DNA of 5,532 nt, from NCBI GenBank assembly GCA_003242355.1, contig QGUH01000319.1:1-5532 (forward strand), given 5' to 3'. A model generated the notes under the pieces. The model saw nothing but the letters and a program-made list of their open reading frames with translations. It was not told the origin of the DNA and searched no databases. Position numbers and translations under genes: made by a program. Positions 1 through 5,421 of this stretch are shown piece by piece. Every line of letters starts with the position of its first letter. Positions within the stretch are counted from its first letter, which is position 1. This DNA is from Pseudomonadota bacterium (GTDB lineage: Bacteria > Myxococcota_A > Polyangia > Polyangiales > Polyangiaceae).

Positions 1-710
1 CCGAGGGCGACACCACGCCGCGCACGATCAAGAGCGAGGACGACCTGCGCGAGTTCTTGGGCCCGATCAAGTACACGAGCGAGGTGGCCGAGCGCACCGA
101 GGAAACCGGCGTGGCCACGGGCCTGGCGTGGACGAGCGTCGGCGGCGAGATCCTCTTCATCGAGGTCACGCGCATGTTCGGCAGCGGCAAGATGCAGCTC
201 ACCGGGCAGCTCGGCGACGTGATGAAGGAGAGCGCGCATGCGGCGTTGAGCTACGTGCGCACCAACGCCGAGAAGTACGGGATCCCCAAGGACTTCCTCG
301 AGAAGAGCGACATCCACATCCACATCCCGGCCGGCGCGATGCCGAAGGACGGGCCGAGCGCCGGGATCACGATGTTCACCGCCATCGTGTCGTTGCTCAC
401 GGGAATCCGGGTGCGCCACGACGTCGCGATGACGGGGGAGATCTCGCTCCGTGGGCGCGTGCTCCCGATCGGGGGCGTGAAGGAGAAGACGCTCGCCGCC
501 CACCGGGCGGGCATCAAGCGCGTGATCCTGCCCGAGCGCAACAAGGCGGACCTGGAAGAGGTGCCGCGCGAGGTGCGCGACGAGCTCGAGTTCGTGCTCG
601 TCAATCGCCTCGACGACGTGCTCGAAGCGGCTCTCGAGCGGATGCCGCAGCCTTCGCAGGCCTACCTCGACGAGATGGCCAAGCGCGAGGCGCAACCCTC
701 GACGAACTGA
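1..710 (+). CDS. lon: ATP-dependent Lon protease, C-terminal part (5' end outside window)
   Basis: Lon is a cytoplasmic ATP-driven serine protease that degrades misfolded and regulatory proteins. The reading frame is already open at base 3, so the gene enters from the left; the AAA+ ATPase part is missing only because the window starts there. The first ~20 codons match the linker before the peptidase domain (LREFLGPIKY), then comes the domain itself (VATGLAWTSVGGEILFIE). The catalytic Ser lies in PKDGPSAG (codon 357-359) and the catalytic Lys in GGVKEK (second Lys, codon 486-488). Their 43-residue spacing equals that of the E. coli Ser679/Lys722 dyad. TGEISLRGRVLPIGG and the C-terminal VNRLDDVLEAAL segment are also typical. 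A short hydrophilic tail (EAQPSTN) ends the protein at TGA. The peptidase half looks intact and active. Which Lon paralogue this is cannot be decided without the N-terminus. It converges on the kinase gene, with a hairpin between them. Confidence 0.97.
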   Translation, partial: EGDTTPRTIKSEDDLREFLGPIKYTSEVAERTEETGVATGLAWTSVGGEILFIEVTRMFGSGKMQLTGQLGDVMKESAHAALSYVRTNAEKYGIPKDFLEKSDIHIHIPAGAMPKDGPSAGITMFTAIVSLLTGIRVRHDVAMTGEISLRGRVLPIGGVKEKTLAAHRAGIKRVILPERNKADLEEVPREVRDELEFVLVNRLDDVLEAALERMPQPSQAYLDEMAKREAQPSTN

Positions 711-728
711 CGGTCGAACACGCCCGCT

Positions 729-762
729 ACGGCCCCGCCCGAGCTCGTCTCGGCGGGGCCGT
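729..762 (+). terminator. GC-rich stem-loop after lon, between convergent genes
   Basis: A perfect 11-bp inverted repeat: acggccccgcc (729-739) and ggcggggccgt (752-762), with a 12-nt loop. It starts 18 nt after the lon stop and ends 23 nt before the convergent kinase stop. The + strand continues ggtgtttc, only a weak T-rich tail, and the - strand has none. It is best read as the lon terminator, possibly serving both genes. Confidence 0.6.
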
Positions 763-785
763 GGTGTTTCGTCGATGTCGCTGGG

Positions 786-1595
786 TCAGAGCTGCCAGAG
801 GCGAATGCCTCCGGTGAGGCCGTCGACGTTGGTGAAGAGGCGGACGTTCTTCGGTAGCTCGATGCGGAGGTGCTCGACGTTGCCTCCGCCGAGGTGCAAG
901 ACCTCGTAGTTGAAGATGGGGGCGAGCTGGTCGAGCATCTCGCCGACGCGCTCGCTCCACTCCTTCTTTCCGAGCCGCTTCAGCTCGGCGTCACACACGC
1001 GTTCCTCGTACGTTTTCCCCTTTTTGAAGGGGTGATGGCCGAGCTCGAGGTTCGGAACCAGGTGGCCGTCGACGAAGAGAGCGGAGCCGAGCCCCGTGCC
1101 CAGCGTGAGCACGAGCTCGACGCCGTGTCCGTCGATCACGCCGTAGCCCTGCAAGTCGGCGTCGTTGATGACGCGCACCGGCACGCGCGTGAGCCGGCGA
1201 AGATCGCCTTCCAGGTCGTAGTTCTTCCAGGACGGGCGATCGAGATTCGGTGCGGTGTGCACGACGCCATGGACCACCACGCCGGGAAAGCCGACCGACA
1301 CGCGATCGAACGGCGGCTGGAGCGCGAGCATCTGCTCGATGACGTCGATCACCGCACGCGGTACGGCGGGCTTCGGCGTGAGGAAACGGAGGCGCTCGCT
1401 GACGGGGCGCCCCTCGGCGTCGAGCACGAGCATTTTGATGCCCGTTCCGCCGATATCGATGCTGAGCGTGCGCGGTGCACGGGGTTCACGAGTGCGCGCG
1501 CGCGCGCGAACGAGAGCGTGAGTGAGGGCGAGACGGCGCCCATCCGGCTTCGGGAGTCGCGGAACGGGACGCCTTGGAGGAAGGCTGGAAGGCAT
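786..1595 (-). CDS. ppgK: ROK-family sugar kinase, probable polyphosphate glucokinase
   Basis: Probably phosphorylates glucose to glucose-6-phosphate in the cytoplasm, using polyphosphate and/or ATP. Visible motifs, numbered from the ATG at 1595: phosphate-binding DIGGTGIK (47-54); GFPGVV (102-107); NDAD (144-147), whose first Asp is the expected catalytic base; second phosphate motif LTLGTGLGSALF (163-174); sugar-binding ELGH (184-187); LGGGN (235-239). The ROK zinc motif CxCGxxGCxE is absent, and the KGKTYEERV...W region resembles polyphosphate glucokinases rather than zinc-containing glucokinases or NagC-type repressors; no DNA-binding domain is present. The first ~43 residues are an Arg/Pro-rich extension not expected in the family. 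No other in-frame ATG, GTG or TTG lies between 1595 and the DIGG motif, so this start is forced unless there is a sequence error. No clear Shine-Dalgarno precedes it. ROK membership is secure; polyphosphate as phosphodonor is inference. Confidence 0.85.
   Translation of the reverse strand: MPSSLPPRRPVPRLPKPDGRRLALTHALVRARARTREPRAPRTLSIDIGGTGIKMLVLDAEGRPVSERLRFLTPKPAVPRAVIDVIEQMLALQPPFDRVSVGFPGVVVHGVVHTAPNLDRPSWKNYDLEGDLRRLTRVPVRVINDADLQGYGVIDGHGVELVLTLGTGLGSALFVDGHLVPNLELGHHPFKKGKTYEERVCDAELKRLGKKEWSERVGEMLDQLAPIFNYEVLHLGGGNVEHLRIELPKNVRLFTNVDGLTGGIRLWQL
1494..1508. repeat. (GC)7 dinucleotide tract inside the kinase gene
   Basis: Fifteen bases of uninterrupted alternating G and C, extended by GT on the left (1492-1493). 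It encodes part of the Arg/Ala run in the N-terminal extension of the kinase, upstream of the DIGG motif. Alternating GC tracts can adopt Z-DNA and are prone to slippage. A change of one dinucleotide would shift the frame between the ATG at 1595 and the catalytic core. Confidence 0.75.
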
Positions 1596-1663
1596 GAGCG
1601 GGCGTAGCTTGCCCGGGATTTTCGCGGCGAGGGAAGCAATTCGGGCGCGTTCGAGCGCGGGGC

Positions 1664-1703
1664 GGGCTTGCTGCCGGGCCGGCCGGGGCGGGCGTGCAAG
1701 CCC
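1664..1703. repeat. 8-bp inverted repeat in the divergent promoter region
   Basis: Perfect arms gggcttgc (1664-1671) and gcaagccc (1696-1703), separated by 24 nt that include the palindrome ggccggcc. The right arm ends one base before the candidate TTGACC box of hom. It lies between two divergent genes, so an operator for one or both is possible, but the sequence does not identify a regulator. It could also be chance in GC-rich DNA. Confidence 0.4.
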
Positions 1704-1704
1704 C

Positions 1705-1735
1705 TTGACCCGGAGGGAAGGCTCGCGGCAACACT
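1705..1735 (+). promoter_or_regulatory. Candidate promoter of the hom-murI-fabI operon
   Basis: TTGACC (1705-1710) matches five of six bases of the sigma-70 -35 consensus. The best partner is the weak -10 box AACACT (1730-1735), with a long 19-bp spacer. A transcript from it would start about 7 nt downstream, almost at the hom ATG (1745). This fits the absence of a Shine-Dalgarno there and suggests a leaderless or near-leaderless message. The -35 is attractive and the -10 is poor. Confidence 0.3.
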
Positions 1736-1744
1736 CCCGGTGTC

Positions 1745-3061
1745 ATGAGCAAAGAACGCGACCGACAGCCCGTTCGAATCGCCCTCCTCGGCTGTGGGAC
1801 CGTCGGTGGCGGCGTGCTCCGGCTGCTCAACGAGAACCGGAGCTATCTCGAGCTCCGCGTGGGCGCGCCCCTCGAGGTCGCGCACGTCCTGGTTCGAGAC
1901 GCCAGCAAGGAGCGGGTTCGGGAGTGCCGCGCGGAGTGGGTGACCACCGATCCCGAAGTCGTGCTGGGAGACGATCGGGTGGACGTCGTCGTCGAGGTGA
2001 TGGGCGGCGAGCAGCCCGCACGGCGCTACGTGGAGCGCGCGATACGGGCCGGCAAAGGCGTGGTCTCCGCGAACAAGCTCCTCATCGCGCGGCACGGTGC
2101 CGAGCTGATCGAGCAGGCCATCGAGCACCGCGTCGACCTCGCTTTCGAAGCCTCCGTCGGGGGTGGGATCCCGGTCATCCGCACGCTCCGTGAGTCCTTG
2201 GCGAGCGACTCCGTCTCGAGCGTGCACGCGATCCTCAACGGAACCTGCAACTACATTTTGACCCGGATGCGGGACACGGGCCTTGCGTTCGACGCCGCGC
2301 TCGCCGAAGCACAGCGGCTCGGATACGCGGAAGCCGATCCGTCGCTCGACGTCGACGGTCACGACGCTGCGCAGAAGCTCGTGGTCGTGAGCATGCTGGC
2401 GTTCGACGCGCACATCGACCAGGAGGCGCTCCTCGTCGAAGGGATTCGCGCCATCGATCAAACGGACTTCCGGTTCGCCGATCGGTTCGGGTTCACCGTC
2501 AAACACCTGGGAATCGGCCACGATCGCGGCGACCGTCTGGAGCTGCGCGTCCACCCGGCGCTGGTGCGCAAAGCGAGCGTGCTCGCGCACGTGGACGACG
2601 TGCTGAACGGCGTCTTCGTTCAGGGGCGAGCGCTCGGGCCGTGCTTGCTCGTGGGGCGCGGCGCGGGGGACATGCCGACCGCGGTGAGCGTCGTCGCCGA
2701 CATCGTGGACGTCGCGCGCTCGCGACTCGAGGGTGAGCCTGGCCTCAGCACGCGCAGCATCCAGCTCTCGCGACGGGAGCTCCTGCCGATCGAGGACATC
2801 GAGACCCGCTACTATCTGCGGTTCGACGTCGCCGACCATCCGGGCGTCATCGGAACGATCGCCTCCGTTCTAGGCAACGAGGGCATCAGCATCGAGCAGA
2901 TGGTGCAGGAGGGCCGCGCCGTCGACGCGGACGAAGGCGTGCCGGTTTGTCTCATCACGCACCACACGCGTGAAGGGGCCGTGCGCCGGGCGCTGCAAGC
3001 GGTTTCGACGCAACGCTTCTTGAAGGCACCCCCACGGCTCATCCGCATCGAGGACGTGTGA
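1745..3061 (+). CDS. hom: Homoserine dehydrogenase with C-terminal ACT domain
   Basis: Reduces aspartate-4-semialdehyde to homoserine with NAD(P)H in the cytoplasm, the branch point to threonine, methionine and isoleucine. The 438 residues match the usual length of the monofunctional ACT-containing form; there is no fused aspartokinase. Domains: Rossmann nucleotide-binding fold with GCGTVGGG (16-23); SANK (108-111), with the conserved Lys; EASVGGGIPVI (135-145); NGTCNYIL (165-172); GYAEADPSLDVDGHDAAQK (193-211), where Asp207 and Lys211 correspond by their four-residue spacing to the catalytic pair known from yeast; GRGAGDMPTA (304-313); and an ACT domain from about 355 to 432 (YYLRFDVADHPGVIG), which commonly mediates feedback control by threonine. 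The ATG at 1745 lies 10 codons before the first beta-strand, as expected. I see no Shine-Dalgarno before it. It is the first gene of the putative operon, and its stop overlaps the murI start. Confidence 0.97.
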   Translation: MSKERDRQPVRIALLGCGTVGGGVLRLLNENRSYLELRVGAPLEVAHVLVRDASKERVRECRAEWVTTDPEVVLGDDRVDVVVEVMGGEQPARRYVERAIRAGKGVVSANKLLIARHGAELIEQAIEHRVDLAFEASVGGGIPVIRTLRESLASDSVSSVHAILNGTCNYILTRMRDTGLAFDAALAEAQRLGYAEADPSLDVDGHDAAQKLVVVSMLAFDAHIDQEALLVEGIRAIDQTDFRFADRFGFTVKHLGIGHDRGDRLELRVHPALVRKASVLAHVDDVLNGVFVQGRALGPCLLVGRGAGDMPTAVSVVADIVDVARSRLEGEPGLSTRSIQLSRRELLPIEDIETRYYLRFDVADHPGVIGTIASVLGNEGISIEQMVQEGRAVDADEGVPVCLITHHTREGAVRRALQAVSTQRFLKAPPRLIRIEDV

Positions 3062-3936
3062 CGGCGCGCGTCGGCGATCACGCTCCGCTCGGCGTCTTCG
3101 ACTCGGGTTTGGGCGGGCTGACCGTCGTGCGCGCGTTGCGCAATGCGTTCCCGAACGAATCTCTGATTTACCTCGGGGACACGGCGCGGGTGCCGTACGG
3201 CACGCGCTCACCGGAAACGATCGTGCGTTACGCTCGTGCGTGCGCGCGCGTGCTCGTCGAGCGTGGCGTCAAAGCGCTCGTCGTGGCGTGCAACACGGTG
3301 AGCGCGATCGCGCTCGACTTGTTGCGCGCGGAGCTCGACCTGCCCGTGCTCGGGGTCGTCGAGCCCGGAGCGCTCTCGGCAGTCCGTGCCCTCGAGCGCT
3401 GGGTCGCGCGTGCAGGGCGGGTGCCGGACGACTCGAGACCTTTGCGGATCGGCGTCCTCGGAACGGCGAGCACGATCGCTTCCGGCGCTTACCCGCGCGC
3501 CGTGGCCCGCCTCTCCACGCGCTATGAAGTGGTCGGGCAGGCGGCCCCGTTGCTCGTTCCGCTCGTCGAGGAAGGATGGACGGACGGCGAGGTGCCCCGC
3601 CTCGTGGTGCGGCGATACGTCGAGCCGCGGATCGACCCGGGGCCGCGCGGGCCCGTGCCCGGCTGCACGCATTATCCGCTGCTCGAATCCGTCATCACGG
3701 AGGTCGCGGCCGACCTTGCCGGAACGCCCGTTCCCGTCGTGGACAGCGCGGTAGCGACTGCCGAGGCCGTGGGGGAAGCGCTGCGAGAGGCGCGGATTCC
3801 AGGGGCGCCCCTCACGACGGACGCGCGGCTCGAGATCTTCGTGACCGACCGGCCGCAGAGCTTCACGGGGGTTGCGCAGCGCTTCCTCGGGGCGGACTTG
3901 GGCAGCGTCGAACAAATCGATCTCGTGTCGAGCTGA
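3058..3936 (+). CDS. murI: Glutamate racemase
   Basis: Interconverts L- and D-glutamate without cofactor, supplying D-Glu for the peptidoglycan stem peptide. Conserved parts: FDSGLGGLTV (14-23), with the active-site Asp-Ser; YLGDTARVPYGTRS (38-51); ACNT (77-80), with catalytic Cys78; GVVEPG (99-104); GVLGTASTI (132-140); GCTHYPLL (202-209), with catalytic Cys203. At 292 residues it is slightly longer than typical, partly from the segment around 112-128. The GTG start overlaps the hom stop as GTGA, and no other in-frame start precedes the FDSG motif. GAGGA (3050-3054) is only 3 nt from the GTG, so translational coupling to hom is likely. Oddity: the strand before Cys203, usually close to DTLVLG, reads RGPVPG here, with the spacing kept. 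The gene is otherwise intact. Cys-Cys racemases of the aspartate/hydantoin type are alternatives, but the motifs fit MurI best. Confidence 0.94.
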   Translation: MTARVGDHAPLGVFDSGLGGLTVVRALRNAFPNESLIYLGDTARVPYGTRSPETIVRYARACARVLVERGVKALVVACNTVSAIALDLLRAELDLPVLGVVEPGALSAVRALERWVARAGRVPDDSRPLRIGVLGTASTIASGAYPRAVARLSTRYEVVGQAAPLLVPLVEEGWTDGEVPRLVVRRYVEPRIDPGPRGPVPGCTHYPLLESVITEVAADLAGTPVPVVDSAVATAEAVGEALREARIPGAPLTTDARLEIFVTDRPQSFTGVAQRFLGADLGSVEQIDLVSS

Positions 3937-3973
3937 CCCGTTGGTCGGTTCACGGTTCCGCGTTGCGCCGAGC

Positions 3974-3980
3974 GAAGAGA
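3974..3980 (+). promoter_or_regulatory. Weak ribosome binding site of the enoyl reductase gene
   Basis: GAAGAGA ends 8 nt before the ATG at 3989 and is the only purine-rich stretch at a suitable distance. It supports this ATG over the farther upstream start that would extend the protein back into murI, although the match to AGGAGG is partial. Confidence 0.4.
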
Positions 3981-3988
3981 TCGGCGAT

Positions 3989-4885
3989 ATGGCCGCCGTG
4001 CTTGCGATCGATTTGACGGGCCGCCGGGCCTTCGTCGTCGGGGTTGCAGACGACGGTGGATTCGGCTTTGCCATTGCCAAGGCGCTGGCCGAGGCGGGCG
4101 CGAGTGTGTGCATCGGAACCTGGCCGCCAGCGCTGAACATTTTCGAGACCTTGCTTCGCCGCGGCAAGCTCGACGAGTCGCGACGCCTCACGAACGGCAA
4201 GCTCCTCGAGTTCGAGCGGATCTATCCGATCGATGCGGCGTACGACACCCTCGACGAGGTTCCGCAGTCGGTTCGCGAGAGCAAGCGCTACCAGGGAAGA
4301 GGCGACTTCTCGATCGACGGGGTGGCTCGACGGCTCGTGGAGGACTTCGGCGAGCGCCCGCTCGACATCGTGGTGCATTCGCTCGCGAACGGACCCGAGG
4401 TCCATTTGCCCTTGGTGGACACGAGCCGCGCCGGTTACTTGGGTGCCCTCAGCGTGAGCGCCTACTCGCTGGTGTCGATGGTGCGCCGCTGGGGACCGTT
4501 GATGCGCCCAGCCGGCTCGTTCTTGTCGCTCACGTATCTCGCGAGCGAGCGCGTCATCCCCGGTTATGGCGGCGGAATGAGCTCGGCCAAGGCCGCGCTC
4601 GAGAGTGACACGCGCACGCTGGCATTCGAAGCCGGGCGACGCTTCGGGATTCGCATCAACACGATTTCGGCTGGTCCGTATGCGTCACGGGCTGCGAGCG
4701 TCACCGGGATCATCGAGGACGTGATAGAGTACTACGCACGCAACGCGCCGCTGCCCGAAAAGCTGACGCCCGCCGAAGTCGCCAACGTTGCGGCGTTCCT
4801 GTGCAGTCCGCTCGCGAGCGGGATCACGGGCGCGACCGTGTACGTCGACAAAGGCTTCCACGCGATGGGCCGCGCGGTTCCATAG
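3989..4885 (+). CDS. fabI: Enoyl-[acyl-carrier-protein] reductase (NADH), plant/chlamydial type
   Basis: Catalyses the NAD(P)H-dependent reduction of trans-2-enoyl-ACP, the last step of each type II fatty-acid elongation cycle, in the cytoplasm. From the ATG at 3989 it has 298 residues, longer than the ~260 of E. coli FabI. The nucleotide-binding region reads GVADDGGFGFAIAKALAE (18-35). It is followed by WPPALNIFETLLRRGKLDE (45-63) and an insertion reaching SKRY (98-101), as in plant plastid and apicomplexan/chlamydial enzymes. Further matches to that group are HSLANGPEV (130-138) and ASERVIPGYGGGMSSAKAAL (185-204). Tyr193 and Lys201 form the catalytic pair; their spacing of 8 equals Tyr198/Lys206 of the Brassica napus enzyme, against 7 in E. 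coli FabI. No transit peptide is present. The frame stays open upstream to 3872, but that would overlap murI and add residues unlike the family. It lies 52 bp after murI, probably in the same transcript. Confidence 0.93.
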   Translation: MAAVLAIDLTGRRAFVVGVADDGGFGFAIAKALAEAGASVCIGTWPPALNIFETLLRRGKLDESRRLTNGKLLEFERIYPIDAAYDTLDEVPQSVRESKRYQGRGDFSIDGVARRLVEDFGERPLDIVVHSLANGPEVHLPLVDTSRAGYLGALSVSAYSLVSMVRRWGPLMRPAGSFLSLTYLASERVIPGYGGGMSSAKAALESDTRTLAFEAGRRFGIRINTISAGPYASRAASVTGIIEDVIEYYARNAPLPEKLTPAEVANVAAFLCSPLASGITGATVYVDKGFHAMGRAVP

Positions 4886-4975
4886 CGCCATCGACGCTGC
4901 GCTCGAGTCCCCTCGGGGCCTCACCCCCGAAACCCCAAGCCGCGCATCGGAGAGGGCGACCGGAGAACGGCTCGT

Positions 4976-5000
4976 CGCCGCGGAGCACCCTCCGGCGGCG
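4976..5000 (+). terminator. Hairpin after the enoyl reductase gene, possible operon terminator
   Basis: Arms cgccgcggag (4976-4985) and ctccggcggcg (4990-5000) pair over 10 bp with one bulged G and a CACC tetraloop, 90 nt after the fabI stop. No T-run follows, so this is either an atypical terminator or only a stable 3' structure. It is the best candidate for the end of the hom-murI-fabI transcript. Confidence 0.35.
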
Positions 5001-5121
5001 GGCCGAGGGTCGCTCCCGCTATCGTTGAGCAGCGGAGTGGACGCCGCCTAATGGCAGGGATGAGCGACGTGGGGCCTATCGGCGTCACGCGGCAGCTCGA
5101 TCGAAGGCCCCGCCCTGCTGC

Positions 5122-5142
5122 GCGCCGCGCTTCGCGCGGCGC
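5122..5142. repeat. Perfect 9-bp hairpin in the non-coding region
   Basis: gcgccgcgc (5122-5130) and gcgcggcgc (5134-5142) form a perfect all-GC stem around the loop TTC. No T-run follows on either strand. It could be part of a structured RNA, a DNA-level cruciform, or chance in GC-rich sequence. Confidence 0.5.
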
Positions 5143-5350
5143 TCCGCGACGGGCTCCAGTGCCGCCCGGCTAATGAGCGAAAGAGCGGGAGCTCAACCTC
5201 GGCCACTTCGCCGGCGTGTGCTCCGCGGCTCCTTGGGCCGTTCTCCGGCGCGAGGGGGCCAGGAGTGAGTCACATGCACGGCGCGTTGCTTCGCTTTACG
5301 AGTCGGGCCGGAGTTCGGCGTTTGCCCCTTGCCTCGCGGTCAGCCCCCGC

Positions 5351-5379
5351 GAGCGAAGCTAGCCTGCGATGAGCGAAGC
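5351..5379 (+). repeat. Short direct repeat, GAGCGAAGC twice at 20-bp spacing
   Basis: GAGCGAAGC occurs at 5351-5359 and 5371-5379, and each copy is followed by a similar segment ending CTGCG. Two imperfect units of about 20 bp are too few to call an array. The same core appears in the ATGAGCGA copies upstream. Confidence 0.45.
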
Positions 5380-5421
5380 GAACTGCGTCGGGGTGCTCGA
5401 GGGGCGGTGAGCGCCGGTTGT

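Larger units (their letters stand above)
4886..5421. other. Non-coding stretch after the operon, no gene recognised
   Basis: About 540 bp with no convincing coding sequence. Stops are frequent on both strands in the second half, and the short open frames are Arg/Pro-rich without the third-position pattern of the neighbouring genes. It holds two strong hairpins (4976-5000 and 5122-5142) and three copies of ATGAGCGA. I recognise no tRNA, rRNA, tmRNA, RNase P or other known RNA. It may be the operon 3' end plus the upstream region of the next gene, or sequence losing quality toward a contig edge. Confidence 0.6.

Noticed and set aside
128..817. A 229-codon frame overlapping lon in another phase
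   Set aside because: Extremely Arg-rich composition and overlap with the unmistakable Lon peptidase domain.
870..1607. A 245-codon + strand frame opposite the kinase
   Set aside because: The - strand carries all ROK motifs, while the + strand translation shows none and is a codon-bias shadow.
1349..2839. A 496-codon open frame on the - strand opposite hom and extending into the kinase gene
   Set aside because: It lies antisense to hom, whose motifs are complete, and reads Arg/Asp/His-rich sequence without a recognisable domain. Long antisense frames are expected opposite genes with strong G/C third-position bias.
3872..3988. Upstream extension of the enoyl reductase to a start inside murI
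   Set aside because: The added residues do not resemble the family or a targeting peptide, they overlap murI by 65 bases, and the ATG at 3989 has a purine-rich site before it and starts at the expected distance from the nucleotide-binding motif.
3208..4200. A 330-codon open frame on the - strand opposite murI and the start of fabI
   Set aside because: Both sense genes have intact family motifs; the antisense translation has low-complexity charged composition and no family resemblance.
4905..4922. Small hairpin around cccctcgggg after fabI as a terminator
   Set aside because: The stem is only 3-4 bp with a tiny loop, then a mismatch, and no T-run follows.
4788..5051. Short + strand frames overlapping the end of fabI and running into the non-coding region
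   Set aside because: Most of the length is out-of-phase fabI sequence; the remainder is Arg/Ser/Pro-rich with no domain or ribosome site.
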